64,000 nt of DNA from Rhodanobacter denitrificans (GTDB taxonomy: Bacteria; Pseudomonadota; Gammaproteobacteria; Xanthomonadales; Rhodanobacteraceae): NCBI RefSeq assembly GCF_003335105.1, contig NZ_QFWQ01000008.1:124001-188000 (forward strand), given 5' to 3'. A program made the translations under genes and the position numbers. This document shows positions 17,526 through 26,151 of this stretch, one piece after another. Within the stretch, counting starts at the first letter, position 1, and every line of letters begins with the position of its first letter. The notes under the pieces are model-generated. The model worked only from the letters and a program-made list of their open reading frames with translations. It did no database searches and was not told where the DNA came from.

Positions 17526-19355
17526 TTATTCCGCCACCGGTGCCGCGGTCGCCGGCGCGGTGCCGGCCTTCACCGCCGCGATCCAGGCATCGGTGCGCGC
17601 CTCCAGCACGTCCAGCGGCAGCGCGCCGCCGCCGAGGATCTCGTCATGGAACTCGCGGATGTCGAAGCGGTCGCCCAGTTCCTGCTTCGCCCGCTCGCGC
17701 AGCGCGAGGATCTTCAACTGGCCCATCTTGTAGGCCAGCGCCTGACCCGGCCAGGTGACGTAGCGGTCGGTCTCGGCCTGGATACTGGGTTCGTCCTCGC
17801 TGGAATGGGCCCGGAAGAAATCCACCATCTGCTGGCGCGTCCAGCGCTTGTAGTGCACGCCGGTGTCGAGCACCAGGCGGTCCGCGCGCAGCAGTTCATC
17901 GGAAAGGCGGCCGTAGTCGGACAGCGGATCCTTGTAGAAGCCGATGTCCTTGCCCAGCCGTTCGGCGTACAGCGCCCAGCCTTCGATGTAGGCGGTGTAG
18001 CCGGCCTGCTGGCGGAACGGCGGCAGCGCCGGCAGCGTCTGCGCGATCGAGATCTGCATGTGATGGCCGGGGATCGCCTCGTGATAGGCGGTCGACTCGA
18101 TTGACAAGGTGGTGCGATTGGCATAGTCGCCGGTGTTGACGTAGACCTGCCCCGGCCGCGAACCGTCCGGCGTGCCCTGGTGGTACTCCGCGCCCGGCGC
18201 CTCCTTCTCCCGATAGGCCTCCACCGGCAGCACCTCGACCTTAGTCTTCGGCAGCAGACCGAACAGTTTCGGCAACTGTGGCTGCATCTGCGCGATGAAG
18301 CCGCGATAGCGGTTCAGGATGTCCTCACGCGAGGTCGGATGCACTTTCGGATCTTTCTTCAATGCCGCGCGGAAACTGGCCAGGTCCGGGTAGCCCTGGG
18401 CCTTCGCGATCGTGGTCATCTCCGCCTCGATACGCTTGACCTCGGCCAGGCCCAGCTCGTGGATGTGCTGCGGGCTTTCCCGCGTGGTGGTCATCTGCTC
18501 GACCTGGTAGCGGTAGATCGCTTCGCCGTTCGGCAGCTGCCACACGCCGGGCTGGCTGCGCCCGTGCGGCGCGTAGTCCTTCGCCACGAACTGGCCGAGC
18601 TTGCGGTAGGCCGGGCGCACCTCGTTGTCGATCGCTGCGACGATCGCCTCGCGCAGGCGCTGCCGGTCAGCCTGCGACATGCTGGCCGGAAAATGCTTGA
18701 GCGGCTGGCCGAACGCGCTGTCTGTGCCGGCCGGCTTGGCGATGCTGTCGATCTGCGTGACCACCTTCTCGAGCAGGTAGCGCGGCGGCATCATGCCGTC
18801 GCGCAGACCCTGACGCGCGACCGCCGTGACCTGGTCAAGCAGCTGCGGGACCGCATGCAGGCGTGCCAGGTAGTCTTCGTATTCCCTGGTGTTGTTGAAC
18901 GGAATCGAGCTGACGAAACCGGCCAGCTGCAGGTGCACGCCGCTCATCTGCTCCAGCGGCATCTCGTTGAGCTTCAGGTCGTAGGCGCGCAGGCCGTCCT
19001 TCAGCTGGCGCACCATCAGTTGCTGGTTGAGCTTGTCGCTGGCGGGGAAGCCGCGGGTGTCGATCGCCTCGAAACGGCGCAGGAAGTCCTGGTTGACCTT
19101 GTGTTCGGCCCTGGCATGTTCGAGCGAAGCGTCACTCCAGCGGTCGTTGTAGCGCAGGTCGCCGAGGATGGTGGCGAACTCCGGCGTGTTGCTCAGGGTG
19201 TGCTGCCATTGTTCGGCCAGCAGCGCATTCAGCGCCTTCACCCGCGCAGCCACGTCGGCCGTCGCCACCTGCGCCGCCGGCGCTGTCTGCGCAGGCGAAG
19301 CGATGGCCACCGGGCCGAGCAGGCTTGCGCAGATCAGCAGCGGCAAGGTCTTCAT
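17526..19355 (-). CDS. periplasmic DUF885 metallopeptidase
   Basis: 609 residues starting MKTLPLLICASLLGPVAIASPAQT, a signal peptide cleaved near residue 20-25. The DUF885 core is clear: ESTAYHEAIPGHHMQIS gives the HExxxGHH-type zinc-binding motif, followed by AYIEGWALYAERLGKDIGFY with the further Glu ligand region, and RADRLVLDTGVHYKRWTRQQMVDFF. Family members are zinc carboxypeptidase-like or dipeptidase-like enzymes. It begins 78 bases after the last permease gene on the same strand and could be the terminal gene of the transporter operon, which would pair a peptidase with a peptide-type export or defence system. That link is inference. Confidence 0.87.
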   Translation of the reverse strand: MKTLPLLICASLLGPVAIASPAQTAPAAQVATADVAARVKALNALLAEQWQHTLSNTPEFATILGDLRYNDRWSDASLEHARAEHKVNQDFLRRFEAIDTRGFPASDKLNQQLMVRQLKDGLRAYDLKLNEMPLEQMSGVHLQLAGFVSSIPFNNTREYEDYLARLHAVPQLLDQVTAVARQGLRDGMMPPRYLLEKVVTQIDSIAKPAGTDSAFGQPLKHFPASMSQADRQRLREAIVAAIDNEVRPAYRKLGQFVAKDYAPHGRSQPGVWQLPNGEAIYRYQVEQMTTTRESPQHIHELGLAEVKRIEAEMTTIAKAQGYPDLASFRAALKKDPKVHPTSREDILNRYRGFIAQMQPQLPKLFGLLPKTKVEVLPVEAYREKEAPGAEYHQGTPDGSRPGQVYVNTGDYANRTTLSIESTAYHEAIPGHHMQISIAQTLPALPPFRQQAGYTAYIEGWALYAERLGKDIGFYKDPLSDYGRLSDELLRADRLVLDTGVHYKRWTRQQMVDFFRAHSSEDEPSIQAETDRYVTWPGQALAYKMGQLKILALRERAKQELGDRFDIREFHDEILGGGALPLDVLEARTDAWIAAVKAGTAPATAAPVAE

Positions 19356-19433
19356 GGGCGTTCTTCTCCGCAAGGATGGACAGAGTGATTGTGAACGTCG
19401 CGCCGGTCTTTCTCCCGTGCCAGACAGCACGCC

Positions 19434-20648
19434 TCACACCGACCGCGTCGCCACCACCGGCGGCACCGCGGCCGCGCGCAGTGCGGGACCGAGCACAGCG
19501 AGCTGGCCCAGCACCCACAGCGCCAGCGCACCCACCGGCAGGTAGTACAGCGGCAATCGCGGCAACTCGTAGTGCTGCATCAGCATCAGGTTCAGGCCGA
19601 ACGCCAGCACCATGCCCAGCGCAATGCCGCCGCTGACGATCAGGAAGTTCTCGGTCTGGAAGTAGCGCAGGATGTCGCCGCGGGTGGCGCCCAGCGCGCG
19701 GCGCACGCCGATCTGCCGGCGGCGCTGCTGCACCCAGAAGCTGGCCAGGCCGACGATGCCGAGCGCGGTGACCAGCAGCAGGGCGGCGATCACGCCGACA
19801 AGGATGCCGGCCATGACGCGGTCCTGCCGGAAATAGTTCTCGCGCAGGCTGCCGATGGTCTGGCTTGCCTTGCTGTCGAGCACCGCATCGGGCGCGATGG
19901 TGGCCATCGCGGCCCGCGCGTCGCGCAGCACCTGAGGCAATCGAGCGGGATCGGCGCGCAGCAGGTAGACGGCCGCAAGCTGTGCGCCCGGCTGCGCCGG
20001 CACGTATACCGACCATTCGATCGTGCTCGGGCCGCCCTCGCCACCGTAGGGACGCGCCAGGTGCGCCAGCACGCCAGCCACCCGGAAGTGGAATTTCCCG
20101 GTCCAGAATTCCTTGCCGAGCGGATCGACACCCGGCCACAGGTGCTCGGCCAGCACGCGGGTCACCCACACGGCGGAGTCATCCGGCACGAAAAAGTCGA
20201 CGGGTTGGTACTCGCCGGGCTGCGGCACGCGACCAGCGACCAGCTGCACGCCGAGGGCCTTGAAGCTGCCCGGGCCACCGACATAGAAATCCACCACGCC
20301 GCCGAAGCGTTTGCCCTCGGGATCGGTGGTGATGCCGGCGGTGCCGGCGTGGTCGCCGAACGGCACCTGGTTGATCGCGCTGACCGACTGCACGCCTGGA
20401 ATCTTGGCAAGGCCGCTGAGCACGCGCGCGTTGAGATCGACACCCCTCGCCGGGTCATAGCCGGTCAGCTTGATGGCAGCCAGAGCGCTCTCGTCGACGC
20501 CGCTGATGACCCGGGTCTGCTGCACGCGGTTGACGATCAGGAAGCAGGCATTGCACAGCACCGCACAGGCCAGCGCGATTTCCAGTGCGATCAGCATGGT
20601 GGCGAGGCGATGCTTGCGCAGTGCAGTGAGGATGGGCTGGATCTGCAT
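19434..20648 (-). CDS. FtsX/MacB-like ABC permease, B-type subunit 4
   Basis: 404 residues starting MQIQPILTALRKHRLATMLI. One N-terminal helix (MLIALEIALACAVLCNACFLIVN), a periplasmic MacB_PCD-type domain to about residue 275, then three helices: GILVGVIAALLLVTALGIVGLASFWV, ENFLIVSGGIALGMVLAFGLNL, YYLPVGALALWVLGQLAVLG. The cytoplasmic coupling motif [16 protein letters not shown] is present and the C-terminus reads PPVVATRSV. Most similar within the window to B3 (22181-23413). A 129-bp gap with REP-like palindromes separates it from its partner A4, unlike the 7-10 base gaps in pairs 1 and 3. Last permease before the peptidase gene. Confidence 0.9.
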   Translation of the reverse strand: MQIQPILTALRKHRLATMLIALEIALACAVLCNACFLIVNRVQQTRVISGVDESALAAIKLTGYDPARGVDLNARVLSGLAKIPGVQSVSAINQVPFGDHAGTAGITTDPEGKRFGGVVDFYVGGPGSFKALGVQLVAGRVPQPGEYQPVDFFVPDDSAVWVTRVLAEHLWPGVDPLGKEFWTGKFHFRVAGVLAHLARPYGGEGGPSTIEWSVYVPAQPGAQLAAVYLLRADPARLPQVLRDARAAMATIAPDAVLDSKASQTIGSLRENYFRQDRVMAGILVGVIAALLLVTALGIVGLASFWVQQRRRQIGVRRALGATRGDILRYFQTENFLIVSGGIALGMVLAFGLNLMLMQHYELPRLPLYYLPVGALALWVLGQLAVLGPALRAAAVPPVVATRSV

Positions 20649-20666
20649 GGCTCTCGGCTCTCTTTG

Positions 20667-20760
20667 AGGAGCGCGGCCATGGATGGCCGCTTTTCTGTTT
20701 ATTGCGCTCATGGAGGAGCGCACCAAGCTCTCGTCGTGCGGTCATGGATGGCCGCTTTCA
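20667..20760. repeat. double REP-like element between permease genes A4 and B4
   Basis: GCGGCCAT-gg-ATGGCCGC at 20673-20690, then TTGCGCTCATGGAGGAGCGCACC (hairpin GCGCTC/GAGCGC, 20704-20719), then a second GCGGTCATGGATGGCCGC at 20738-20755. The same modules occur at 26112-26129 and, diverged, inside valS. Probably a mobile-type REP sequence; it may also shape mRNA stability between the two genes. Confidence 0.7.
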
Positions 20761-20777
20761 CGCGCAGGGATAGCGCA

Positions 20778-22094
20778 CTAAAGCGTCTTCAGTTGCAGGC
20801 CGGGCGGCATGCGGCTGGCGCGCAGTGCCGGCAACACGCCGGCCAGCAGGCTGGCGGCGATGGCGAGGGCGAACGTGACCAGGAACATCGCCGTATCCAG
20901 ATGCACAAGATCGGCGTATTCGACCGGCTGGCGGCGCACCAGCCACAGGCCGAACAAGGTCAGCAGCAGGCCGCCCGCGCCGCCGAGCAGGCCGATCAGG
21001 CCGGCTTCGACCAGGCATTGCGCAAACACCGCCGTGCGGCTTGCGCCCAGCGCGCGGCGCACGCCGATCTCACCCGCGCGACGCAGGAACTTCGCCAGCA
21101 ACAGGCCCACCGTGTTGAACAGACAGATCAGCAGGAAGGCAAATGCCAGCCACGTCTGCAGGCGCACATCGCTGGGCACCACCTGGTTGTAATCGAGCCA
21201 TTCCATCAGGCTGGGCATCCGGGTGTCATCGGCATGCGCAAAGCGCCCCATGGCTTTCTGCTGGGCCGCATAGTCAGCCACGAAGTGTCGATAACGAACC
21301 ACCCCGGCTGCATCGTTGAGTTGCACCCATACCGCTACCCAAACGCAAGGCGCAGTTTTCAGGTGCGCCGGATCCGGAAGGCTCCAGCAGGTGAATACAT
21401 TCATGCCGCCACTATTGACCTCCAGCGAGCTCTCGAACGGCATGAACACATCTTCCGGCCGACCGTAGAAGCTCGCCGTATCGCCGTTGGAATAGCGGCC
21501 GCCGGCCACCTCGTAGAACTGCGGCGACGGCCGCCACGGCGCCAACACGCCAATAATGCGCATGTCGGTATCCCTCAGCCGCAGCGTGCGACCCACGCTA
21601 TTGGCGCCGTTGAACAGCTTGTCGTTGAGATCCGACGAGATCACCGCCACCCGTGCACGGCTGACATCGTCCTGTGCGGTCCAGCCGTTGCCGTAGCGGA
21701 ACGGTACGTCGAACATCGGAAAGAAATCGCTGGTGGTCGACAGCGCCTTCGCCATCAGCGGCGGCAGGTTCACCTGCGGCGAGGTCAGCCGCAGCTGGCT
21801 GCTGGCGATCATTGTCTGCCGGTCGGCACGATGGGCGCTCCACAGATCGAAGGCGGAACGGTAGTCCATCACGTCATAGGGGTGTTTCTGCTTCGGGCCG
21901 GGATCGGGATCGACCTGCGGATAGAACAGCGTCCCGCTCTTTCCCGGCAGCGGATCGCCGGACAGCAGGTGCATCACCGTCAGCGTGGTCATGCTGGCGC
22001 CGATGCCGACGGCTATCGCGATCACCATCAGCGCGGTGAGCACCTTGTTGCGCTTCAGGCTGCGCAGCGCGAGGTCGAGGTAGTAGCCGAGCAT
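20778..22094 (-). CDS. FtsX/MacB-like ABC permease, A-type subunit 4
   Basis: 438 residues starting MLGYYLDLALRSLKRNKVLTALM; the four A-type genes share this start, which is why the ATG four codons upstream is rejected. N-terminal helix (ALMVIAIAVGIGASMTTLTVM), large periplasmic domain (about 45-290) with SGDPLPGKSGTLFYPQVD and ARVAVISSDLNDKLFNGANSVGRTLRL, then three helices including FLLICLFNTVGLLLAKFLRR followed by the coupling motif [12 protein letters not shown]. The C-terminus is PPGLQLKTL. Two periplasmic Cys (FTCWS and PCVW) align with Cys in the other A-types. Closest to A3. Separated from B3 upstream by 86 bases. Confidence 0.9.
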   Translation of the reverse strand: MLGYYLDLALRSLKRNKVLTALMVIAIAVGIGASMTTLTVMHLLSGDPLPGKSGTLFYPQVDPDPGPKQKHPYDVMDYRSAFDLWSAHRADRQTMIASSQLRLTSPQVNLPPLMAKALSTTSDFFPMFDVPFRYGNGWTAQDDVSRARVAVISSDLNDKLFNGANSVGRTLRLRDTDMRIIGVLAPWRPSPQFYEVAGGRYSNGDTASFYGRPEDVFMPFESSLEVNSGGMNVFTCWSLPDPAHLKTAPCVWVAVWVQLNDAAGVVRYRHFVADYAAQQKAMGRFAHADDTRMPSLMEWLDYNQVVPSDVRLQTWLAFAFLLICLFNTVGLLLAKFLRRAGEIGVRRALGASRTAVFAQCLVEAGLIGLLGGAGGLLLTLFGLWLVRRQPVEYADLVHLDTAMFLVTFALAIAASLLAGVLPALRASRMPPGLQLKTL

Positions 22095-22180
22095 TGCGCA
22101 CTCCATCCCAGGTCATGCCCCTTCCCTGTTTATCCCGAAGAGGGATTCCCTTCGGTCACAGTGGCGGGAGTAAAAAAGCG

Positions 22181-23413
22181 TCACACCGATCGTGTCGCCA
22201 CCACCGGCGGCACCGCCGCCGCGCGCAGCGCCGGCCCCAGTACCGCCGCCTGCCCGACCAGCCACAGCACAATCGCGCCCACCGGGAAATAGACGGCCGG
22301 CAATCGCGGCAATTCGTAATGCAGCATCAGGAACAGGTTGATGCCGTAGGCCAGCGCCATGCCAAGCACGATGCCGATCGTGGCGAGCAGGAAGTTCTCG
22401 GTCTGGAAGTAGTTGAGGATGTTGCGGCGGGTGGCGCCCAGCGCGCGGCGCACGCCGATGGTGCGGCGCCGCTGCGCCACCCAGAAGCTGGCCAGGCCGA
22501 CGATGCCCAGCGCGGTGACGATCAACAGCGCCGCGATCACGCCGACCAGCATGCCGGCCATCGCGCGATCGTCCTGGAAGAACTTCCGTCGCACCTCGTC
22601 GAAGCTGCGCCGGGTGGTCACCACGCGCTGCGGATCGGCCTTCTTCAGCGCGGCCAGCGCGGCGACCATGACGCTCGCGCGATCTTCCGGCCGGGTGCGG
22701 ATCAGGTAGTTCTGGTCCTTGTTCGCGCCCATGCGCAGCGGTACCACCATGGTGTACTGCGCCTTGGCTGTGTCGTAGGCATTCGCCCGCGCCAGGCTGT
22801 CCAGCACGCCGACCACGCGCAGGCCCACGACGGGCGTGAGATAGATGGTGCGGCCCAGCGGGTTCTGCCCCGGCCACAGCCGCTCGGCCAGGGTCTGGGT
22901 GATCAGCGTCACGTGCGGCAGGTTCTTGCTGTCTCCCGTACCGAGCGCCTTCATCGCCGTATCCGCGTCGATGAAGTCATCCGACTGCAGGTCACGCCCG
23001 GACACCAGCCGCGTGCCCAGCGTATGCGCCAGGTTCTCGCCGAAGTAGGTACCGGCGTTGAGCGTCCGCTCGGGCTGCGCCGGATCGAGCCGGAGGTTGC
23101 CGTTCGACGACGAAGTGCCGAACGGCACCTGGTTGGAGGAAGCCACCGAGATAACGCCGGGCACCTGCCGGAGCACCGCGAGGTCCTCCGCGAGGCGGGC
23201 ATACGGATTGGACGGTGCCGTCACGTCGGCCACCTGGATCTGCAGCAGCTCGTGCTCGGCCACGCCGCTGGGCATGTCCATGCGCTGCAGGCGTTGACCG
23301 ATCAGAAAGACCGCGTTGCACACGATGGCGCAGGTCAGCGCGATTTCCAGGATCAGCAGCCAGGAGGTGAGCTTGTGCCGGCGCAAGGTGGAAAGGATCG
23401 GAAGAATGTCCAT
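22181..23413 (-). CDS. FtsX/MacB-like ABC permease, B-type subunit 3
   Basis: 410 residues starting MDILPILSTLRRHKLTSWL. N-terminal helix (WLLILEIALTCAIVCNAVFLIGQR), periplasmic domain containing LGTRLVSGRDLQ and LAERLWPGQNPLGRTIYL, then three helices (MLVGVIAALLIVTALGIVGLASFWV, FLLATIGIVLGMALAYGINLFLM, VYFPVGAIVLWLVGQAAVLG). Coupling motif [16 protein letters not shown] and C-terminus PPVVATRSV, identical in the last residues to B4. It starts only 7 bases after the A3 stop, so A3 and B3 are surely co-translated and probably form a heterodimer. With the shared ATPase it would make a complete MacB-like transporter. Confidence 0.9.
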   Translation of the reverse strand: MDILPILSTLRRHKLTSWLLILEIALTCAIVCNAVFLIGQRLQRMDMPSGVAEHELLQIQVADVTAPSNPYARLAEDLAVLRQVPGVISVASSNQVPFGTSSSNGNLRLDPAQPERTLNAGTYFGENLAHTLGTRLVSGRDLQSDDFIDADTAMKALGTGDSKNLPHVTLITQTLAERLWPGQNPLGRTIYLTPVVGLRVVGVLDSLARANAYDTAKAQYTMVVPLRMGANKDQNYLIRTRPEDRASVMVAALAALKKADPQRVVTTRRSFDEVRRKFFQDDRAMAGMLVGVIAALLIVTALGIVGLASFWVAQRRRTIGVRRALGATRRNILNYFQTENFLLATIGIVLGMALAYGINLFLMLHYELPRLPAVYFPVGAIVLWLVGQAAVLGPALRAAAVPPVVATRSV

Positions 23414-23420
23414 GACCGTC

Positions 23421-24728
23421 TCAGTTGCTCTTCAGCTGCAGGGCGGGCGCGATCTGGCAGGCGCGCCAGGCGGGTAGCAGGCCGGCCAGCAGCGTGGCGC
23501 ATACCGCCAGCACGAAGGTGGTGAACAGCATGCTGGGGTCCAGGTGCGCCAGCGCGGCGTAATCCGACGGCCGCTGGCGCACCAGCCACAGTCCGCACAG
23601 CGCCAGCAGCAGGCCGCCGCAGCCGCCGACTAGACCGACCACGCCGGATTCGATCAGCAGCTGTGCGAACAGCGCGCGCCGCGAAGCGCCCAACGCACGG
23701 CGCACGCCGAGTTCGGCCGCACGGCGCATGAACTTGGCCAGCATCAGCCCCACCGTGTTGACCAGGCACACCAGCAGGAAGCCGAACGCCAGCCCGGTCT
23801 GCAGGCGCACGTCGTTGGGCACCACCATCTGATGGTCGAGCCACTGCATCACGTTGCGCAGGCGCACATTGGGGGCGCGCTGGAATCGACCCAGCGCCTG
23901 CTGGTCCTGCGAGTAATGGATCAGGAACTCCCGGTACGCCGCCGCCTTGGCCGGGTTGTCCAGTTGCACCCAGAACTGCAGCCACACGCAGGTATCCGAA
24001 GGCAGGATGTTGCCGACGCCGCCGCCGCCATTGCCCCAGCAGTCGCTCGATCCGTTGCGGTCCAGCCGCAGCTCCAGCATGGTCTGCAGCGGCAGGAACA
24101 CCTGCTCGCCGTACGCGTAGGAGCCCGTGTTGAGATCGTAGAAGTGCGGATTCGGCTGCCAGCCGTCCAGCACGCCCACGATGCGAAAGGAGGTTCCGGC
24201 CATGCGCAGCGTGCGGCCCACGCTGTCGGCTCCGGCAAACAGCTTGTCGTTGAGCGACCTCGCGATCACCACCTCGCGCGCCTTGGCCTCGCCGTCCGCT
24301 GCGGTCCAGCCATGGCCGTACAGGAACGGCGCCTCGAACATCGCGAAGAAATCCGCCGTGGTGTAGCGCGCCTCCACGTAAAACGGGTCGAGCGAGGACT
24401 GCTCGGGCTGGACCGGCACCGATCCGCCGGTCATCAGCGCCTGGTGGTCCGCACGACCGGCGCGCAGCAGATTCAAACCGTCGATCAGGGTGACCTGATC
24501 CGGCGGCTCCTTGCTCGGCATCATGCCCTTGATGTCCTGCGGATCGATCTGCGGGTAATAAAGCTGCCCGCTCTTGTCAGGCAGCGGATCGCCCGACAGC
24601 ACATGCAGCACGGTCAGCGTGGTCATCGAGGCGCCGATGCCCAGCGCGATCGCCAGCACCATCAGCGCGGTGAGCGCCTTGTTGCGCTTCAGGCTGCGCA
24701 GGGCCAGGTCGAGGTAGTAGGCGAACAT
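23421..24728 (-). CDS. FtsX/MacB-like ABC permease, A-type subunit 3
   Basis: 435 residues starting MFAYYLDLALRSLKRNKALT. N-terminal helix, periplasmic domain with SGDPLPDKSGQLYYPQID, YGHGWTAADGEAKAREVVIARSLN and DKLFAGADSVGRTLRM, then FGFLLVCLVNTVGLMLAKFMRR, coupling motif [15 protein letters not shown] and two more helices. C-terminus APALQLKSN. The periplasmic domain carries a Gly-rich insertion around a Cys (DCWGNGGGGVGN) and the matching TCVW Cys, which suggests a disulfide. Nearest paralogue is A4. The gene is preceded by an 82-bp gap holding a CCTGCC../..GGCAGG hairpin. Confidence 0.9.
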   Translation of the reverse strand: MFAYYLDLALRSLKRNKALTALMVLAIALGIGASMTTLTVLHVLSGDPLPDKSGQLYYPQIDPQDIKGMMPSKEPPDQVTLIDGLNLLRAGRADHQALMTGGSVPVQPEQSSLDPFYVEARYTTADFFAMFEAPFLYGHGWTAADGEAKAREVVIARSLNDKLFAGADSVGRTLRMAGTSFRIVGVLDGWQPNPHFYDLNTGSYAYGEQVFLPLQTMLELRLDRNGSSDCWGNGGGGVGNILPSDTCVWLQFWVQLDNPAKAAAYREFLIHYSQDQQALGRFQRAPNVRLRNVMQWLDHQMVVPNDVRLQTGLAFGFLLVCLVNTVGLMLAKFMRRAAELGVRRALGASRRALFAQLLIESGVVGLVGGCGGLLLALCGLWLVRQRPSDYAALAHLDPSMLFTTFVLAVCATLLAGLLPAWRACQIAPALQLKSN

Positions 24729-24810
24729 TCCGTTCACTCCGTTGATTACCACTCCTCCTGCCTGCCCTAGGGACTTCCCTTGGGGCGGGCAGGAAGAGCA
24801 GTCAAAAGCA

Positions 24811-26064
24811 TCACGCCGCTCGCGTCGCCACCACCGGCGGCACGTTGGACGCGCGCCGCGCCGGTACGAACACCGCGGCCTGGCCGATCGCCAGCATCAC
24901 CAGCACGCCGGTCAGCACGTACAGCAAGGGGATGCGCGCCATCTCGTAGTGGCTCATCAGCCACATGTTCAGGCCTATCGCCAGCAGCACGCCCACCAAC
25001 ACGCCGGCGCCGGCGATCAGCAGGTTCTCGATCTGGAAGTAATGCAGGATGTCCACCTTGCGCGCGCCCAACGCACGGCGCACGCCGATCTGCCGATGCC
25101 GCTGGCCGACCCAGAAGCTGGTCAGGCCGACGATGCCGGCGGCGGTGACGCAGAGCAGGATCAGGCAGACCACGCCCATCAGGATCGCCATGCCGACGTC
25201 GGCACGGTAGGCACTGGCACGGATATCGGCGAATGACTTGACGCTGTCGTCGTCGAGCACGCGCATCGGGTTCACCGCATACAGCGTCGCGGGCACGGCG
25301 TGCATCGCCGCGTCGCGCCGGCCTGGTTTGGCGCGCACCACATAGCGCGCGAAGTTCGCGTCCAGCCGGGTCGGCACCAGGGTCGAGTTCCAGGCGAAAT
25401 CGTTGCCGAAGCTTCCGCTGGCCGGGGTCTGCAGGCGCGCGACCACACCGATGACGGTGCTCGGTGCACTGCTGCCGTCGGTATAGACCACCTTGCCTAC
25501 CGCACCGCCTTGCGGGAACAGCTTGTCGGCCAGCGCCTGGGTCACGATCACGATCGGACGATTGCGCTGGTCGCGGGCGCCCTGATGCTGCACGTCGGCG
25601 GCAGTGAAGGCACGGCCGGCTACCAGGCGCAGCCCCAGGGTGGCCAGGGCATGTTCGTCGGTGAAGTAGTACGCCGTGCGCGTGATGCCTTTTTCAAATT
25701 TCTGATCAGACTTGAGCGACAACGCACCCGTCCACGAGGAATTGAGCAGCGGTATCGAATTGCTCGGCGCCACCGAGGCCACGTCGGGCAGGTTGCGCAG
25801 CGCCGTCAGGTCCTCCCGCTGCATCACGTCGAGTTTTTCCACGCCGGCCGGATCGTCACCGCCTGGCGCACCCACCCATTGCTGGGAGACCAGGAACAGA
25901 TCGTTCTCGTCGAGGCCGGTGGGCCGGTTCACCCGCTCGACACGCTGGCCGATGATAAACACCGCATTGCAGACGATCGCCAGAGTCAGCGCGATCTGCA
26001 GCGAAATGAGCACGACGCCGGCCTTGTGTTTGCGCAATGCCGCAAGAATGGGATGCAGGGTCAT
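24811..26064 (-). CDS. FtsX/MacB-like ABC permease, B-type subunit 2
   Basis: 417 residues starting MTLHPILAALRKHKAGVVLI. N-terminal helix ([25 protein letters not shown]), periplasmic domain with [20 protein letters not shown] and LADKLFPQGGAVGKVVYTDG, then helices [49 protein letters not shown] and LLYVLTGVLVMLAIGQAAVF. Coupling motif [17 protein letters not shown]-terminus PPVVATRAA. Closest relative in the window is B1. The gap to its partner gene A2 (87 bases) contains a REP-like palindrome, as in pair 4. It is followed by A3 after 82 bases. Confidence 0.9.
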   Translation of the reverse strand: MTLHPILAALRKHKAGVVLISLQIALTLAIVCNAVFIIGQRVERVNRPTGLDENDLFLVSQQWVGAPGGDDPAGVEKLDVMQREDLTALRNLPDVASVAPSNSIPLLNSSWTGALSLKSDQKFEKGITRTAYYFTDEHALATLGLRLVAGRAFTAADVQHQGARDQRNRPIVIVTQALADKLFPQGGAVGKVVYTDGSSAPSTVIGVVARLQTPASGSFGNDFAWNSTLVPTRLDANFARYVVRAKPGRRDAAMHAVPATLYAVNPMRVLDDDSVKSFADIRASAYRADVGMAILMGVVCLILLCVTAAGIVGLTSFWVGQRHRQIGVRRALGARKVDILHYFQIENLLIAGAGVLVGVLLAIGLNMWLMSHYEMARIPLLYVLTGVLVMLAIGQAAVFVPARRASNVPPVVATRAA

Positions 26065-26105
26065 GATGATTTTCCTTTTACTACCCTATGAAGCCGGCTT
26101 TATTG

Positions 26106-26135
26106 AGGAGTGCGGCCATGGATGGCCGCTTTCGT
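26106..26135. repeat. REP-like palindrome between permease genes A2 and B2
   Basis: GCGGCCATGGATGGCCGC at 26112-26129, identical to the copy at 20673-20690 and flanked by the same GAGGAG(C/T) before and CTTTC after. It occupies the same A-to-B junction in pair 2 as the other copy does in pair 4. Confidence 0.7.
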
Positions 26136-26151
26136 GCATGGGGACAGCACG

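Noticed and set aside
19572-22292. 900-codon open frame on the plus strand opposite permease genes B4 and A4
   Set aside because: Composition (His, Gln, Arg, Ala) is that of an antisense frame in high-GC DNA; the minus-strand permeases explain the region fully.
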